From the NCBI GenBank assembly GCA_965261535.1, contig OZ253469.1, positions 2,542,001 through 2,606,000 of the forward strand: a stretch of DNA of 64,000 nt. The letters are read 5' to 3'. The translations under genes were made by a program, and so were the position numbers. Numbering within the stretch: the stretch's first letter is position 1; each line of letters opens with the position of its first letter. Source of the stretch: VXNE01 sp965261535 (GTDB taxonomy: Bacteria; Pseudomonadota; Gammaproteobacteria; Pseudomonadales; Azotimanducaceae). Below are positions 36,937-45,410 of this stretch, in pieces. Under the pieces are notes generated by a model. That model ran no database searches. It was not told the DNA's origin and was given only the letters and a program-made list of their open reading frames with translations.

Positions 36937-36973
36937 GCACTAACCTGGTGCGAAGCGCGCACAAGAGCGGTGC
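36937..36973 (+). promoter_or_regulatory. Two NtrC-type enhancer sites
   Basis: GCAC-TAACCTG-GTGC (36937-36951) and GCAC-AAGAGCG-GTGC (36959-36973) both match the NtrC dyad GCAC-N7-GTGC. Their centres are 22 bp apart, two helical turns, as in known NtrC enhancers. They lie about 70-100 bp upstream of the sigma-54-like promoter. Binding is inferred from the pattern and the genes controlled. Confidence 0.7.
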
Positions 36974-37038
36974 AATAGTGGACGTCCCAAGGGCGACGAA
37001 TCGACTTCAAGCCTTTGAATAGCCGCCACGAACCTGAG

Positions 37039-37054
37039 TGGCACGATAAGTGCT
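37039..37054 (+). promoter_or_regulatory. Sigma-54 (-24/-12) promoter
   Basis: TGGCACGATAAGTGCT fits the consensus TGGCACG-N4-TTGCW with one mismatch, and the GG and GC doublets are correctly spaced by ten bases. It would start transcription near 37065, about 105 bp before the porin ATG, and read on into glnK and amtB. Confidence 0.72.
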
Positions 37055-37169
37055 TATAAAGCCCAGGCGGGGACGCGGACGGGACCGCTACGGTGACGAC
37101 TACGAAAAGATCACCGGCCCCGTTGTCGCCGCCTTCGGCAAATCGACAAGGGAAAGAGGTATTGGCCCT

Positions 37170-37844
37170 ATGAAAAAGACAGCGATAGCGCTCATGATGA
37201 TTTTGATGGGGGCGGGTGCGGCCGCGGGAGAAATCTCCGGCAACGTCACGCTCGCCACGGACTACTCGATCAGAGGGTGGTCTCAAACGACCCGCGATCC
37301 GGCGATCCAGGGTGGATTCGACTACGCGACGGATTCCGGTCTGTACATCGGCGTCTGGTCATCGAACCTGAAATACGGCGACGATGCGAGCGCCGAGATC
37401 GACCTCTACGTGGGATACGGCGGCGAATTCGGTGACGGCAACACCTATGATTTGAGCATCATTCGCTTCGAGTATCCGAGCGAGGGAGATAGCTTGGACT
37501 ACATCGAGCTCGCCGGCTCCGTTGGTATGGGTGCCGCCACCCTGGGCGTCAACTACTCCACCGAATACCTCGGTGATGGCGGGCCTGCGTTCGTCTACCC
37601 GTACATTGGCTATAGCTGGGCACCGAGCGATGCCGCGAGTCTCGATTTCCAGATCGGACTCAACAGGGCGGAAGATATCGGCGGGCCGGACGAGGACAGT
37701 TACATCGATTATAGTGTGACGCTAACGGTTCCCAGCGGGGGCGTAGACCTCGGTTTCGCCGTCGTTGGCACGAACTTGGATGAAGAAGTCTGCGGTGCCG
37801 ATTGCGAGGCGCGCCTGATTTTTTCGATTTCGAAAAGCATGTAG
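37170..37844 (+). CDS. TorF-family putative porin
   Basis: A 224-residue outer-membrane protein. The signal peptide is KKTAIALMMILMGAGAAAG. The mature part opens with GNVTLATDYSIRGWSQTTRDPAIQGG, split by the family's typical RG.SQT motif, and alternates polar and aromatic residues as in a beta-barrel. It ends in a strand with terminal residues ISKSM. The ATG at 37170 follows AAAGAGG by ten bases. Only 24 bp separate it from glnK, so it shares the nitrogen-type promoter and probably lets nitrogen compounds through the outer membrane. Confidence 0.85.
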   Translation: MKKTAIALMMILMGAGAAAGEISGNVTLATDYSIRGWSQTTRDPAIQGGFDYATDSGLYIGVWSSNLKYGDDASAEIDLYVGYGGEFGDGNTYDLSIIRFEYPSEGDSLDYIELAGSVGMGAATLGVNYSTEYLGDGGPAFVYPYIGYSWAPSDAASLDFQIGLNRAEDIGGPDEDSYIDYSVTLTVPSGGVDLGFAVVGTNLDEEVCGADCEARLIFSISKSM

Positions 37845-37868
37845 CCAACCAATGAGTGAGGTCGAACA

Positions 37869-38207
37869 ATGAAACTCATCACTACCATTATCAAGCCATT
37901 CAAACTCGACGATGTGCGCGAGGCGCTGTCCGAAATCGGCGTGGCGGGCATGACGGTGACCGAGGTCAAGGGATTTGGCCGGCAAAAAGGGCATACCGAA
38001 CTCTATCGGGGCGCCGAATACGTTGTGGACTTCCTGCCCAAGGTCAAGATCGAGGTCGCGATCGGCGACGACCTGCTCGATCGGTGCCTGGATGCCATCA
38101 GGACATCTGCGAATACAGGCAAGGTGGGCGATGGCAAGGTGTTCGTCACGTCACTTGAGGAAGTTGTTCGTATCAGAACAGGTGAAACCGGGCCTGACGC
38201 CGTATAG
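37869..38207 (+). CDS. glnK: Nitrogen regulatory protein P-II
   Basis: A 112-residue trimeric signal protein that reports nitrogen status and blocks AmtB. The T-loop reads KGHTELYRGAEYVVDFLPK with the uridylylation target Tyr51. The B-loop lies in TGKVGDGKVFV. GlnK rather than GlnB is called because amtB follows 34 bp later in the same operon. It begins 24 bp after the porin gene. Confidence 0.93.
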   Translation: MKLITTIIKPFKLDDVREALSEIGVAGMTVTEVKGFGRQKGHTELYRGAEYVVDFLPKVKIEVAIGDDLLDRCLDAIRTSANTGKVGDGKVFVTSLEEVVRIRTGETGPDAV

Positions 38208-38241
38208 GCGTTAAGCGCCTCGTAAGAATCGGGAGATTTAC

Positions 38242-39486
38242 GTGGAAGACTTGATCCAAACCAACTATGCGATAGACACCTTTTACTTCCTGGTGATGGG
38301 TGCGCTCGTGATGTTCATGGCCTGCGGCTTTTCAATGCTGGAAGCCGGCATGGTCCGCGCCAAGAACACCGCGGAAATCCTGACGAAGAACGTCTCGCTC
38401 TATTCGATCGCCTGCATCATGTACCTGCTGTTCGGGTACTACATCATGTATGACGGTGCCCAAGCGGGTGCAGTCTTGCCGAGTTTCGGCACCCTCATCG
38501 GCGCGGAGAATACGGTTGCGGACACGCTCGCAAGCGGCGGCGATACCTACTACTCGAAGCGATCCGACTACTTCTTCCAGGTTGTATTCGTCGCGACGGC
38601 CATGTCGATCGTGTCCGGGGCGGTGGCGGAGCGCATGAAGCTGTGGGCGTTCTTGATATTCGCTGTCGTGCTGACCGGATTTATCTATCCCGTGCAAGGC
38701 ATGTGGACCTGGGGCGGCGGATGGCTTTCGGAAGCGGGCTACTCCGACTTCGCGGGATCCGGCATCGTGCACTTGTGCGGCGGAGCGGCGGCGCTCGCGG
38801 GCGTGATCCTGCTTGGACCCCGCGCCGGCAAATACGGCGCAGACGGACGAGTCAACGCGATTCCGGGCTGCAATATGCCGCTCGCGACGCTGGGCATGTT
38901 CATATTATGGTTCGGCTGGTTCGGCTTCAACGGCGGCTCCGAGTTGAAACTCTCCAACATCGACGAGGCGAATGCGGTCGCGCAAGTGTTCGTGAATACG
39001 AACATCGCCGCTTGCGGAGGCTTGATCGCGGCCTTGATTCTGGCGCACATCTGGTTTGGCAAGGCCGACCTCACGATGGCCTTGAACGGCGCCTTGGCGG
39101 GACTCGTCTCCATCACCGCCGACCCGCTTTCTGGCAGCGCGTTCTGGTCGATGATCATCGGTGCGGTCGGGGGTTTGATCGTGGTGCCTTCCATCGTCAT
39201 GTTCGACAAGCTCAAGATCGACGATCCGGTCGGCGCGATCAGCGTGCATGGCGTTTGCGGCATATGGGGTGTCCTGGCCGTGGTCTTCAACAATCCCGAC
39301 GCGACCATTGTCGGTCAGTTGACCGGCATCGCCGGCATCTTCGCGTGGGTCTTCCTCGCCAGCCTGGCGGTGTGGGCGATCTTGAAGGTCACCATGGGTA
39401 TCCGTCTCTCGGAAGAGGACGAAGCGATCGGGGCGGACATCGCCGAGACGGGCATCGATGCCTATCCGGAGTTCGCTCAGAACTGA
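38242..39486 (+). CDS. amtB: Ammonium transporter
   Basis: A 414-residue channel with eleven expected helices. Twin pore histidines are in SGIVHLCGGAAALAG and ISVHGVCGIWG, and the phenylalanine-rich gate lies in ILWFGWFGFNGGSE. There is no signal peptide, unlike the E. coli protein. It starts at GTG 38242 with GGGAG nine bases upstream. It conducts ammonium across the inner membrane under control of GlnK. A strong terminator follows. Confidence 0.95.
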   Translation: MEDLIQTNYAIDTFYFLVMGALVMFMACGFSMLEAGMVRAKNTAEILTKNVSLYSIACIMYLLFGYYIMYDGAQAGAVLPSFGTLIGAENTVADTLASGGDTYYSKRSDYFFQVVFVATAMSIVSGAVAERMKLWAFLIFAVVLTGFIYPVQGMWTWGGGWLSEAGYSDFAGSGIVHLCGGAAALAGVILLGPRAGKYGADGRVNAIPGCNMPLATLGMFILWFGWFGFNGGSELKLSNIDEANAVAQVFVNTNIAACGGLIAALILAHIWFGKADLTMALNGALAGLVSITADPLSGSAFWSMIIGAVGGLIVVPSIVMFDKLKIDDPVGAISVHGVCGIWGVLAVVFNNPDATIVGQLTGIAGIFAWVFLASLAVWAILKVTMGIRLSEEDEAIGADIAETGIDAYPEFAQN

Positions 39487-39510
39487 TTTCGACTCCGCTC
39501 GTAGCAACCG

Positions 39511-39539
39511 AAAGGGGCGCGATTCGCGCCCCTTTTTTT
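39511..39539 (+). terminator. Rho-independent terminator after amtB
   Basis: The arms AAAGGGGCGCG and CGCGCCCCTTT pair around a three-base loop and are followed by a run of T. It ends the porin-glnK-amtB operon, 25 bp after the amtB stop. Confidence 0.9.
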
Positions 39540-39576
39540 CATGCGCCTCTTTTTTTGATGCAACCCGCTGGCTAAC

Positions 39577-40950
39577 ATGCGCCGCCTTATGCTGTACGTG
39601 AGCACTCGAGGGCGCACATCGCCCATGTCGTTCCAGGAAGCGGTAATGACGGGCTTGGCACCGGACGGCGGATTGCTACTGCCCGAATCGGTCCCCGACC
39701 TCAGCGCTCGGCTCGAAGACTGGCGCGGTCTCCCGTTCGCTGAACTGGCGGTCGAGTTGTTCGACGAATTCGCGAGCGATATGGGGCGCGACGTACTGGA
39801 AAGAATTGTCGCGAACGCCTTCGCATCGTTTCGGCATCGGGACATCGCCCCCCTTGTGCAAGTCGGCGATCTGCATGTGCTGGAACTGTTCCACGGTCCC
39901 ACGCTGGCCTTCAAGGACGTGGCGTTGCAGGTGCTGGGCGGAATGTTCGAGCACATCCTGGCTTCTCGGGGCGGACGTCTGAACATCCTTTGCGCTACCA
40001 GTGGCGATACGGGCAGCGCCGCCATCGCCGGTGTCCGGCAGCGCGCGAATATCGACATCTTTGTGCTGTATCCGAACGGGCGGACGAGCGCGCTGCAGGC
40101 GCGCCAGATGACCACGACGCCGGACGAGAATGTGCATTGTCTCGCCATCGAAGGCAGCTTCGACGATTGCCAACGCATCGTGAAATCGATATTCAGCGAT
40201 CTGGCGTTCAAGAGCCAATTCGATCTCGGGGCGGTCAATTCGGTGAACTGGGCGCGGCTGCTTGCGCAGATCGTCTACTACTTCCATGCGGCGCTGCGTT
40301 TCGAACAGGCGGTCACGTTCAGCGTTCCCACCGGCAATTTCGGCGATATCCTGGCGGGCTATCTCGCTCGCGCCATGGGCGCACCGATAGACAAGCTCAT
40401 CCTCGCGACCAATAGCAACGACATCCTGGCCCGGTTCTTTGCCACGGGCACATATGCCCTGGGTCCCGTGCGCAGCACGATCAGTCCGTCCATGGACATC
40501 CAGGTGGCGAGCAACTTCGAGCGCTTTCTCTACTACCGGCTTGGCAGTTCCGAAGCGCTCGACGCGTTCATGGCGGATTTTTCGGCAACCGGCTCCGCGC
40601 GCGTTGAAGACGGCGGGTCGGTGGATGAGGGCATCCTCCCTGCCGCCGTGAGCGAAGAGGAGACGATGGCCATGATCGGCGATGTCTATGCGCGTGACCG
40701 CTATGTGCTCGATCCCCATACCGCCGTCGGCATCGCCGCCGCAAGCCGATTTCAACGACCGGAGCCCGTCGTGTGCCTGGCGACGGCGCATCCCGCGAAA
40801 TTCCCGGAGTCCGTGAATGCCGCAATCGGCGAGGACGTCGCGCACCACCCGGCGCTGGACGGCCTCGTGGACCTGCCAGAACGGAAGACATCGTTGCCGG
40901 CGGACGTCGATGCGGTGAAGGAGTTCATAGCGACACACGTATCGTCCTAG
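39577..40950 (+). CDS. thrC: Threonine synthase
   Basis: A 457-residue PLP enzyme that turns O-phosphohomoserine into threonine. The PLP lysine is in HGPTLAFKDVALQVLG, and the phosphate-binding segment is CATSGDTGSAAIAG. The N-terminal MSFQEAVMTGLAPDGGLLLPE is the family signature of the long (fungal/E. coli-type) threonine synthases. The start may be 39577 or the ATG at 39589. It is a single gene after the amtB terminator and convergent with comM. Confidence 0.95.
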   Translation: MRRLMLYVSTRGRTSPMSFQEAVMTGLAPDGGLLLPESVPDLSARLEDWRGLPFAELAVELFDEFASDMGRDVLERIVANAFASFRHRDIAPLVQVGDLHVLELFHGPTLAFKDVALQVLGGMFEHILASRGGRLNILCATSGDTGSAAIAGVRQRANIDIFVLYPNGRTSALQARQMTTTPDENVHCLAIEGSFDDCQRIVKSIFSDLAFKSQFDLGAVNSVNWARLLAQIVYYFHAALRFEQAVTFSVPTGNFGDILAGYLARAMGAPIDKLILATNSNDILARFFATGTYALGPVRSTISPSMDIQVASNFERFLYYRLGSSEALDAFMADFSATGSARVEDGGSVDEGILPAAVSEEETMAMIGDVYARDRYVLDPHTAVGIAAASRFQRPEPVVCLATAHPAKFPESVNAAIGEDVAHHPALDGLVDLPERKTSLPADVDAVKEFIATHVSS

Positions 40951-41001
40951 CCCCGCCAATCCCCTCGCCTGATGGCTGGGCGCTTGGCCCCAGAGGCTGG
41001 C

Positions 41002-42555
41002 CTACATCGGCGGCTCCGCCCAAGCGGCACGGTATCCGAGCGCTTCGGCGACATGGGCTGCCCTTATGTGTTGTTCTTCGGCCAGGTCGGCAATGGTGCG
41101 GGCCACCTTCTGCACCCGGTGGATCGCCCGGGCCGACAGCCGGTAGCGTTTGACTGCAAGACGCAGAAGTTGCTGCCCGCCCTCGTCGAGGGGGCAGTAT
41201 CGCTCCACGCCGCGCGCGTCGAGTTCCCGGTTGTACTTTTGCCGTCTTCGAAGCTGAGTGGCGCGCGCACCCGCGATCTGACGAAGCAAGGCGGCTTCAT
41301 CGAGCGCTGGTGATCGGCCGTTCCACAGTTCGTCCTCGGTAACCGGCGCCACCTCTACGGTCAGGTCGACGCGATCCAGAAGGGGACCCGAGAGGCGGCT
41401 CCTGTATCGCTGGATTTGCTGTGGCGTACAGCGGCAGTTCGTCTCGTCGCAGACAAACCCCGAGGGACAGGGGTTCATGGCGGCAACGAATTGAAAGCTT
41501 GCCGGCAGGCGGCATTTCTGGTTCACGCGTGCGATCACGACCTGCGCCGATTCCAATGGTTCGCGCAGCGCTTCGAGAGCGTCCCGGCGAAATTCGGGCA
41601 ACTCGTCGAGAAACAGGACGCCGCGATGGGCTAGCGATACCTCGCCGGGCGCCACGCGCGAGCCGCCGCCGACGAGCGCAGCCGTAGAGGCAGTGTGATG
41701 AGGGTCGCGAAATGGTCGCGCATCGCCGGGGGGACGGTCCCTGCCGGCAACCGAGTAAACGTTGGCGACTTCGATCGCTTCGGTCCTGTTCAACGCGGGC
41801 ATCAGGTTGACAAGACGCTTCGCAAGCATGGTCTTTCCGGTTCCCGGCGGCCCGCGCATGAGGAGGTGATGGCCGCCCGCCGCGGCGATCACCAGCGCGC
41901 GTTTAGCGGCCAGTTGGCCCTTGACGTCGTTCAGCGAAATCTGCGTGCTGCGGTGGGGGACGCCTTTCCTTGGCGGAGACCATGGTGCCGGGTCTTGCGC
42001 GCGTACGATCTCCACCGCCTGCGCCAACGAGCGGACCGGGTACAAGGGCGTGTCGACCAAGCCTCCCAACTCGTCCGCGTTGTCGGAGGGGAATACGAGT
42101 CCGCGACCCGCGCCCTGGGCGGCGAGCGCCGCGCCGAAGCAGCCTCGGATGCGCCGCACTTCGCCGTAGAGCGATAGTTCGCCGATGAATTCGAGGCGCT
42201 CGAGGTGGCGGTCCGGCACCTGGTTTGTTTCCGCCAATATGCTCATGGCGATGGCGAGGTCGTAGCGACCACCCAGTTTGGCGAGGTCGGCGGGCGCGAG
42301 GTTGACCACGAGCTGTCCCTTGGGAAAATCAAGCCGCGTCGTCTTGAGCGCACTCTTCACGCGATCCCGGGCTTCGCGAACCGCCGTTTGCGGCATACCG
42401 ACGACGGAAAATCCGGGCGCGCCCCCCGGTCGATGGGCTTCAATCGTCACCGCGGGCGTTTCGATGCCGTCCTGGGCGCGCGTATGGATGCGCGTGAACC
42501 GGGCGGATTTGGATGCATCCCCGTATGTGTCCTGTCGCTCGGCGGCGCTCGCCAT
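41002..42555 (-). CDS. comM: YifB/ComM-family Mg-chelatase-like AAA+ ATPase
   Basis: The product is about 517 residues. The N-terminal Lon-protease-like domain begins at RIHTRAQDGIETPAVTIE. The AAA+ core has Walker A GPPGTGKTMLAKR, Walker B GVLFLDELPEF and the FRDPHHTAS motif of this family. CPSGFVCDETNCRC binds zinc. ComM is a helicase for branch migration in transformation. About 27 residues (MASAAERQDTYG...) precede the conserved start. They come from the flanking repeat, so the native N-terminus may have been replaced. The ATG at 42555 has AAGGGA upstream. Confidence 0.92.
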   Translation of the reverse strand: MASAAERQDTYGDASKSARFTRIHTRAQDGIETPAVTIEAHRPGGAPGFSVVGMPQTAVREARDRVKSALKTTRLDFPKGQLVVNLAPADLAKLGGRYDLAIAMSILAETNQVPDRHLERLEFIGELSLYGEVRRIRGCFGAALAAQGAGRGLVFPSDNADELGGLVDTPLYPVRSLAQAVEIVRAQDPAPWSPPRKGVPHRSTQISLNDVKGQLAAKRALVIAAAGGHHLLMRGPPGTGKTMLAKRLVNLMPALNRTEAIEVANVYSVAGRDRPPGDARPFRDPHHTASTAALVGGGSRVAPGEVSLAHRGVLFLDELPEFRRDALEALREPLESAQVVIARVNQKCRLPASFQFVAAMNPCPSGFVCDETNCRCTPQQIQRYRSRLSGPLLDRVDLTVEVAPVTEDELWNGRSPALDEAALLRQIAGARATQLRRRQKYNRELDARGVERYCPLDEGGQQLLRLAVKRYRLSARAIHRVQKVARTIADLAEEQHIRAAHVAEALGYRAAWAEPPM

Positions 42556-42728
42556 GATTCCCTTGCAACGCTCGAAATGCGTCCCGCTGGCCGGGGCCGC
42601 GCGCGGCCGCACCGCGCGAGTCAGACGTGGATGCGCGGTGCTATGCGCAGTCTAGGAAGTCAACGGCTGGCGCGCGAGGGAGCGAAGCCGCAATTGACGT
42701 AGGTGATTGCCCGCAGTATCGGCCATCC
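42486..42728. repeat. Direct repeat flanking the higB-higA-immA island, left copy
   Basis: This copy includes the comM start region and matches 44421-44702 in the same orientation. Two blocks match closely: 42486-42565, and about 42652-42728 (GAAGTCAACG..GGCGCGCGAGGGAGCGAAGC). A diverged, length-variable middle separates them. Confidence 0.85.
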
Positions 42729-42804
42729 TCCGGCGGTATCGAGCATACGCGGGCGGGCAGAGTCGTTTGCGAATCGTCGTCGCTGTTGGTGGGGACCCGC
42801 CACC

Positions 42805-43599
42805 TCACGGCCCCATGCCGAACTGTCGTCGGACCTCGGCGGTCCCAACGAATTGCGACAAGAGTCGGTAGTTCTGCCGTTCGTACCGAACCTTGCCCGC
42901 GACGATCGCCGGATGAACTTGCAGAGCGTTGGCGAGATTCATCACGGCCATGGTCGTCGGCCGGTCCCGCACTGTGCTCGCTTCCCAAACCTTGCGCGGG
43001 ATGAGCGCTTCTTCCGCCCATTCGTCTGCCTGAGCCTCCCTGGGGTCTCCCGGTCTCTCGTGGAGTTTGCGCAGCGTAAGGTCATCGACGAAGGCTTCAC
43101 CCCTGTCGTTGTCCATATGTCGGCCCACATGGGCCAATTCGTGCAGCAAGCAGAACCAGAAATCGTCTATTCTGTTGTTGCGCAGCGTGAGTCCGATCAC
43201 CGGCCTGCCATCACCGAGCCGGAGTGCCACGCCGTCGAGGTATGTCTTCGGCAAGTGCCTTTCGATCACCAGCGCAATGCCATCCTTGGCCAGCAGTTCC
43301 TTCGCCAGCCACGGGCCGTCTTCGGACCTGCTCAGCCGCGCGATCTTCGTCAGGAAGTCCAAAGTTACGGTTCCGCGCTCATAGTCCGCCTTCGGGCGGT
43401 CCTTGTTCGCTCTAGAAAGGACCTGCCAGCACCACGCCTTGAGCGCATAGGGGTCCATTTTGGCATTCGCGCGTACTTGGTCGTTCTTCCGGTAGAGCCG
43501 CGGCGCCAGCGACATCAGTCCCCCTGCGCGATTGATCAGGTCTCGCAGGATCTGCTCGGCACATCGCACTAGATCGGGCCCGTCCGGAATCCAGCCCAA
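42805..43599 (-). CDS. ImmA/IrrE-type metallopeptidase
   Basis: A 264-residue protein with a COG2856-type zinc protease domain. FCLLHELAHVGRH is the HExxH site. The later Glu region, EAQADEWAEEALIP, is also family-typical. It begins with TTG at 43599, directly after the higA stop; an ATG at 43515 is an alternative start. Such proteases cleave partner repressors. Here the natural target would be the HTH protein HigA encoded just upstream, giving a protease-controlled toxin-antitoxin unit. That role is inferred from the position. Confidence 0.85.
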   Translation of the reverse strand: MGWIPDGPDLVRCAEQILRDLINRAGGLMSLAPRLYRKNDQVRANAKMDPYALKAWCWQVLSRANKDRPKADYERGTVTLDFLTKIARLSRSEDGPWLAKELLAKDGIALVIERHLPKTYLDGVALRLGDGRPVIGLTLRNNRIDDFWFCLLHELAHVGRHMDNDRGEAFVDDLTLRKLHERPGDPREAQADEWAEEALIPRKVWEASTVRDRPTTMAVMNLANALQVHPAIVAGKVRYERQNYRLLSQFVGTAEVRRQFGMGP

Positions 43600-44025
43600 C
43601 TATGCCATGGACTTGACGGGAAACCGGCTCCACTCGATGTCGGCCAGCGGATCGTCGAGGTCGACGTCCGGCTCCCGCAGTAGGACGTCCGCCGGAATAC
43701 CGAGATGCTCATGCAGTGCGCGCGCCATCGGCATGGTGATAGCGCGCTTACCAGAGAGGACTTCGGAAACCTTTGCGCGACTTCCGATGAATGAGACAAG
43801 GTCGCGGGGGCGTAGACCTGACTGTTTCATGCGAAACTCGATCGCCGCGATCGGATTCGGATATCCCATCGGCACAAGGTTGCTTTCATACAGTTCAACG
43901 AGATCGACCAGCACATCGAACTCTTCGCCCTCCGGGCTGTCGGGCTCCGTATCCATGAGCTCGGAGATCCGAGCCAACGCCGCCTCATAGTCCCTTTCGG
44001 ACCGAATTGGCTTGATATTGGCCAT
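43600..44025 (-). CDS. higA: HigA-type antitoxin with HTH domain
   Basis: A 141-residue antitoxin-repressor. An acidic N-terminal half (MDTEPDSPEGEEFDVLVDL) probably neutralises the toxin. The C-terminal Cro-like helix-turn-helix is SGLRPRDLVSFIGSRAKVSEV followed by LSGKRAITMPMARALHEHLGIP (given here in two parts). Its ATG is one base from the higB stop, and its own stop abuts the immA start. The tight packing of three genes argues for one transcript. Confidence 0.88.
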   Translation of the reverse strand: MANIKPIRSERDYEAALARISELMDTEPDSPEGEEFDVLVDLVELYESNLVPMGYPNPIAAIEFRMKQSGLRPRDLVSFIGSRAKVSEVLSGKRAITMPMARALHEHLGIPADVLLREPDVDLDDPLADIEWSRFPVKSMA

Positions 44026-44026
44026 C

Positions 44027-44320
44027 TCACAGCTCTTCCACGTCTACGGCGTCATACTCAGCATGTATGCCCACGAAGCGTACGTAGACGACGCGATACG
44101 GGTAATTGATCTTCACCACGAGCCGGTGGTCATTGCCCTTGATGTTGAAGATCATCCGGCTGTCGCCAACGATGCCTGCGCTGCCGTACTTCTCCTTTAA
44201 CTCGGCCGACGTATCCCAATCCGCTTGCTTCACTTCCCGATACCAAGCGAGAAGCGGCTCTTCGGCGTCTGGGTGGCGTATCCAGAATTCCCGGAGCGCC
44301 TTCTTGGCGATGATCCGCAT
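44027..44320 (-). CDS. higB: HigB-family mRNA-interferase toxin
   Basis: A 97-residue RelE-fold toxin of the HigB_toxin family. Typical motifs are MRIIAKKALREFWIRHPDAE, then SRMIFNIKGNDHRLVVKINY and VYVRFVGIHAEYDAVD. It would cut mRNA on the ribosome and stop growth unless HigA binds it. It is the first gene of the island, and all conserved segments are intact, so the toxin is likely active. Confidence 0.9.
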   Translation of the reverse strand: MRIIAKKALREFWIRHPDAEEPLLAWYREVKQADWDTSAELKEKYGSAGIVGDSRMIFNIKGNDHRLVVKINYPYRVVYVRFVGIHAEYDAVDVEEL

Positions 44321-44420
44321 AAGCTATCTATACCGATCCCATTAAATCGTTAAGTACAACGTTCCCATAATGGTAACTTTTTAATACCGAGGTCTAGTTT
44401 CCGATGTCAGGTTAAAGGAC
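44321..44420 (-). promoter_or_regulatory. AT-rich promoter/operator region of the hig island
   Basis: This 100-bp stretch is far richer in A and T than its surroundings. It has short inverted words (GGTA-N9-TACC near 44375) and two related CCCATTAA/CCCATAAT words. It is the only place for the hig promoter and HigA operator; exact sites were not resolved. Confidence 0.4.
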
Positions 44421-44702
44421 GGATGCGCGTGAACCGGGCGGATTTGGATGCATCCCGTATGTATCCTGTCCCTCGGCGGCGCTCGCCATGATCCCCTGGA
44501 TCTATTGAAAGGCGTCTCGTTTGGCCGGGGACGCGCGATGACACCGTTGTAAACGCTGCCCCGCAATGGTCCGCCAATGCGCTGATCGGCCGCGCCGGGC
44601 GCGAACGAGCGGCGTTGCCTCCAGTCGAGGAAGTCAACGACCGGCGCGCGAGGGAGCGAAGCCGAGATTGGCGTAGGTGTTTGCCTACGGCAGCCGCCAT
44701 CC
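44421..44702. repeat. Direct repeat flanking the higB-higA-immA island, right copy
   Basis: This copy holds a relic of the comM start region: an ATG at 44489 on the minus strand and DASKSARFTRIR, ending in a stop soon after. It also has the same GAAGTCAACG..GGCGCGCGAGGGAGCGAAGC block as the left copy. Confidence 0.85.
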
Positions 44703-44717
44703 GTTTCCCAACTGGCG

Positions 44718-45410
44718 CTAGTCTCCAAGCAGCGCGATGGCTTGAGGGATCTCCTGTAGCCGATCGACCTGCGCGCTGGCACCCACGGGGTCGCTCGCGC
44801 CGTCGGGATTGAACCAGATCGTATGCATGCCCACGTCCCTCGCGCCCTGCACGTCGTCGATCGGGTGGTCGCCGATGTGTACGGCAGCAGCCGCAGCGAC
44901 GCCCGTTCGCGCGAGGGCCGCGTCGAACATCGCACGGTGCGGCTTCATGGTCCCCACGTCCGCGGCCGTAAAACCGAACGAAAAGTAGCGATCAAGGCCG
45001 AGTCGCAAGAAGTCGGCATTGCCGTTTGTGAGCGCGCCGAGGGTATAGCTGCGCGCGAGCGTGGATAGCATGTCGAGGGCGCCGTCGAGGTACGACACGC
45101 GGTGTCGACCCCGGAGAAATACTTCGAACGCCTCTGCCGCGTAGGCGCGAGCGTCGTCTTCGCCGCATCCGCACTGCCGGACGGCCCGAAATAGAACTTC
45201 CTTTCGCAGGAGTGAAACGTCATGCGCGATCTCCGGGGTGTCTGCGATCACCTGCCCGCGCAGCGCGCGGGTGGCGTGAAAGTCGAACACCTCGGAGAAA
45301 CCCGGCACTCGCCGATTCAGCCGCTCGCGCATATCAATCTCCGCCTGGCGGATGGTGTTATCCGTTTCCCACAGCGTGTTGTCGAGATCGAAAGTGACGA
45401 GTTCGATCAC
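44718..45410 (-). CDS. HAD-family phosphatase (YigB-like)
   Basis: A 230-residue haloacid-dehalogenase hydrolase. Motif I is FDLDNTLW, motif II LGALTNGNADF, motif III GTMKPHRAMF and motif IV HIGDHPIDDVQGA. The position right after xerC (one-base overlap) matches yigB of E. coli, whose product is an FMN phosphatase. The right-hand direct repeat of the hig island lies 16 bp beyond its stop. Confidence 0.87.
   Translation of the reverse strand: MIELVTFDLDNTLWETDNTIRQAEIDMRERLNRRVPGFSEVFDFHATRALRGQVIADTPEIAHDVSLLRKEVLFRAVRQCGCGEDDARAYAAEAFEVFLRGRHRVSYLDGALDMLSTLARSYTLGALTNGNADFLRLGLDRYFSFGFTAADVGTMKPHRAMFDAALARTGVAAAAAVHIGDHPIDDVQGARDVGMHTIWFNPDGASDPVGASAQVDRLQEIPQAIALLGD

Larger units (their letters stand above)
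36791..37169. other. Intergenic regulatory region before the porin gene
   Basis: These 379 bp carry two NtrC-like sites and a sigma-54-type promoter, listed separately. The part nearest the transposase (36791-36900) shows no recognised signal and may contain an IS end. Confidence 0.5.
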
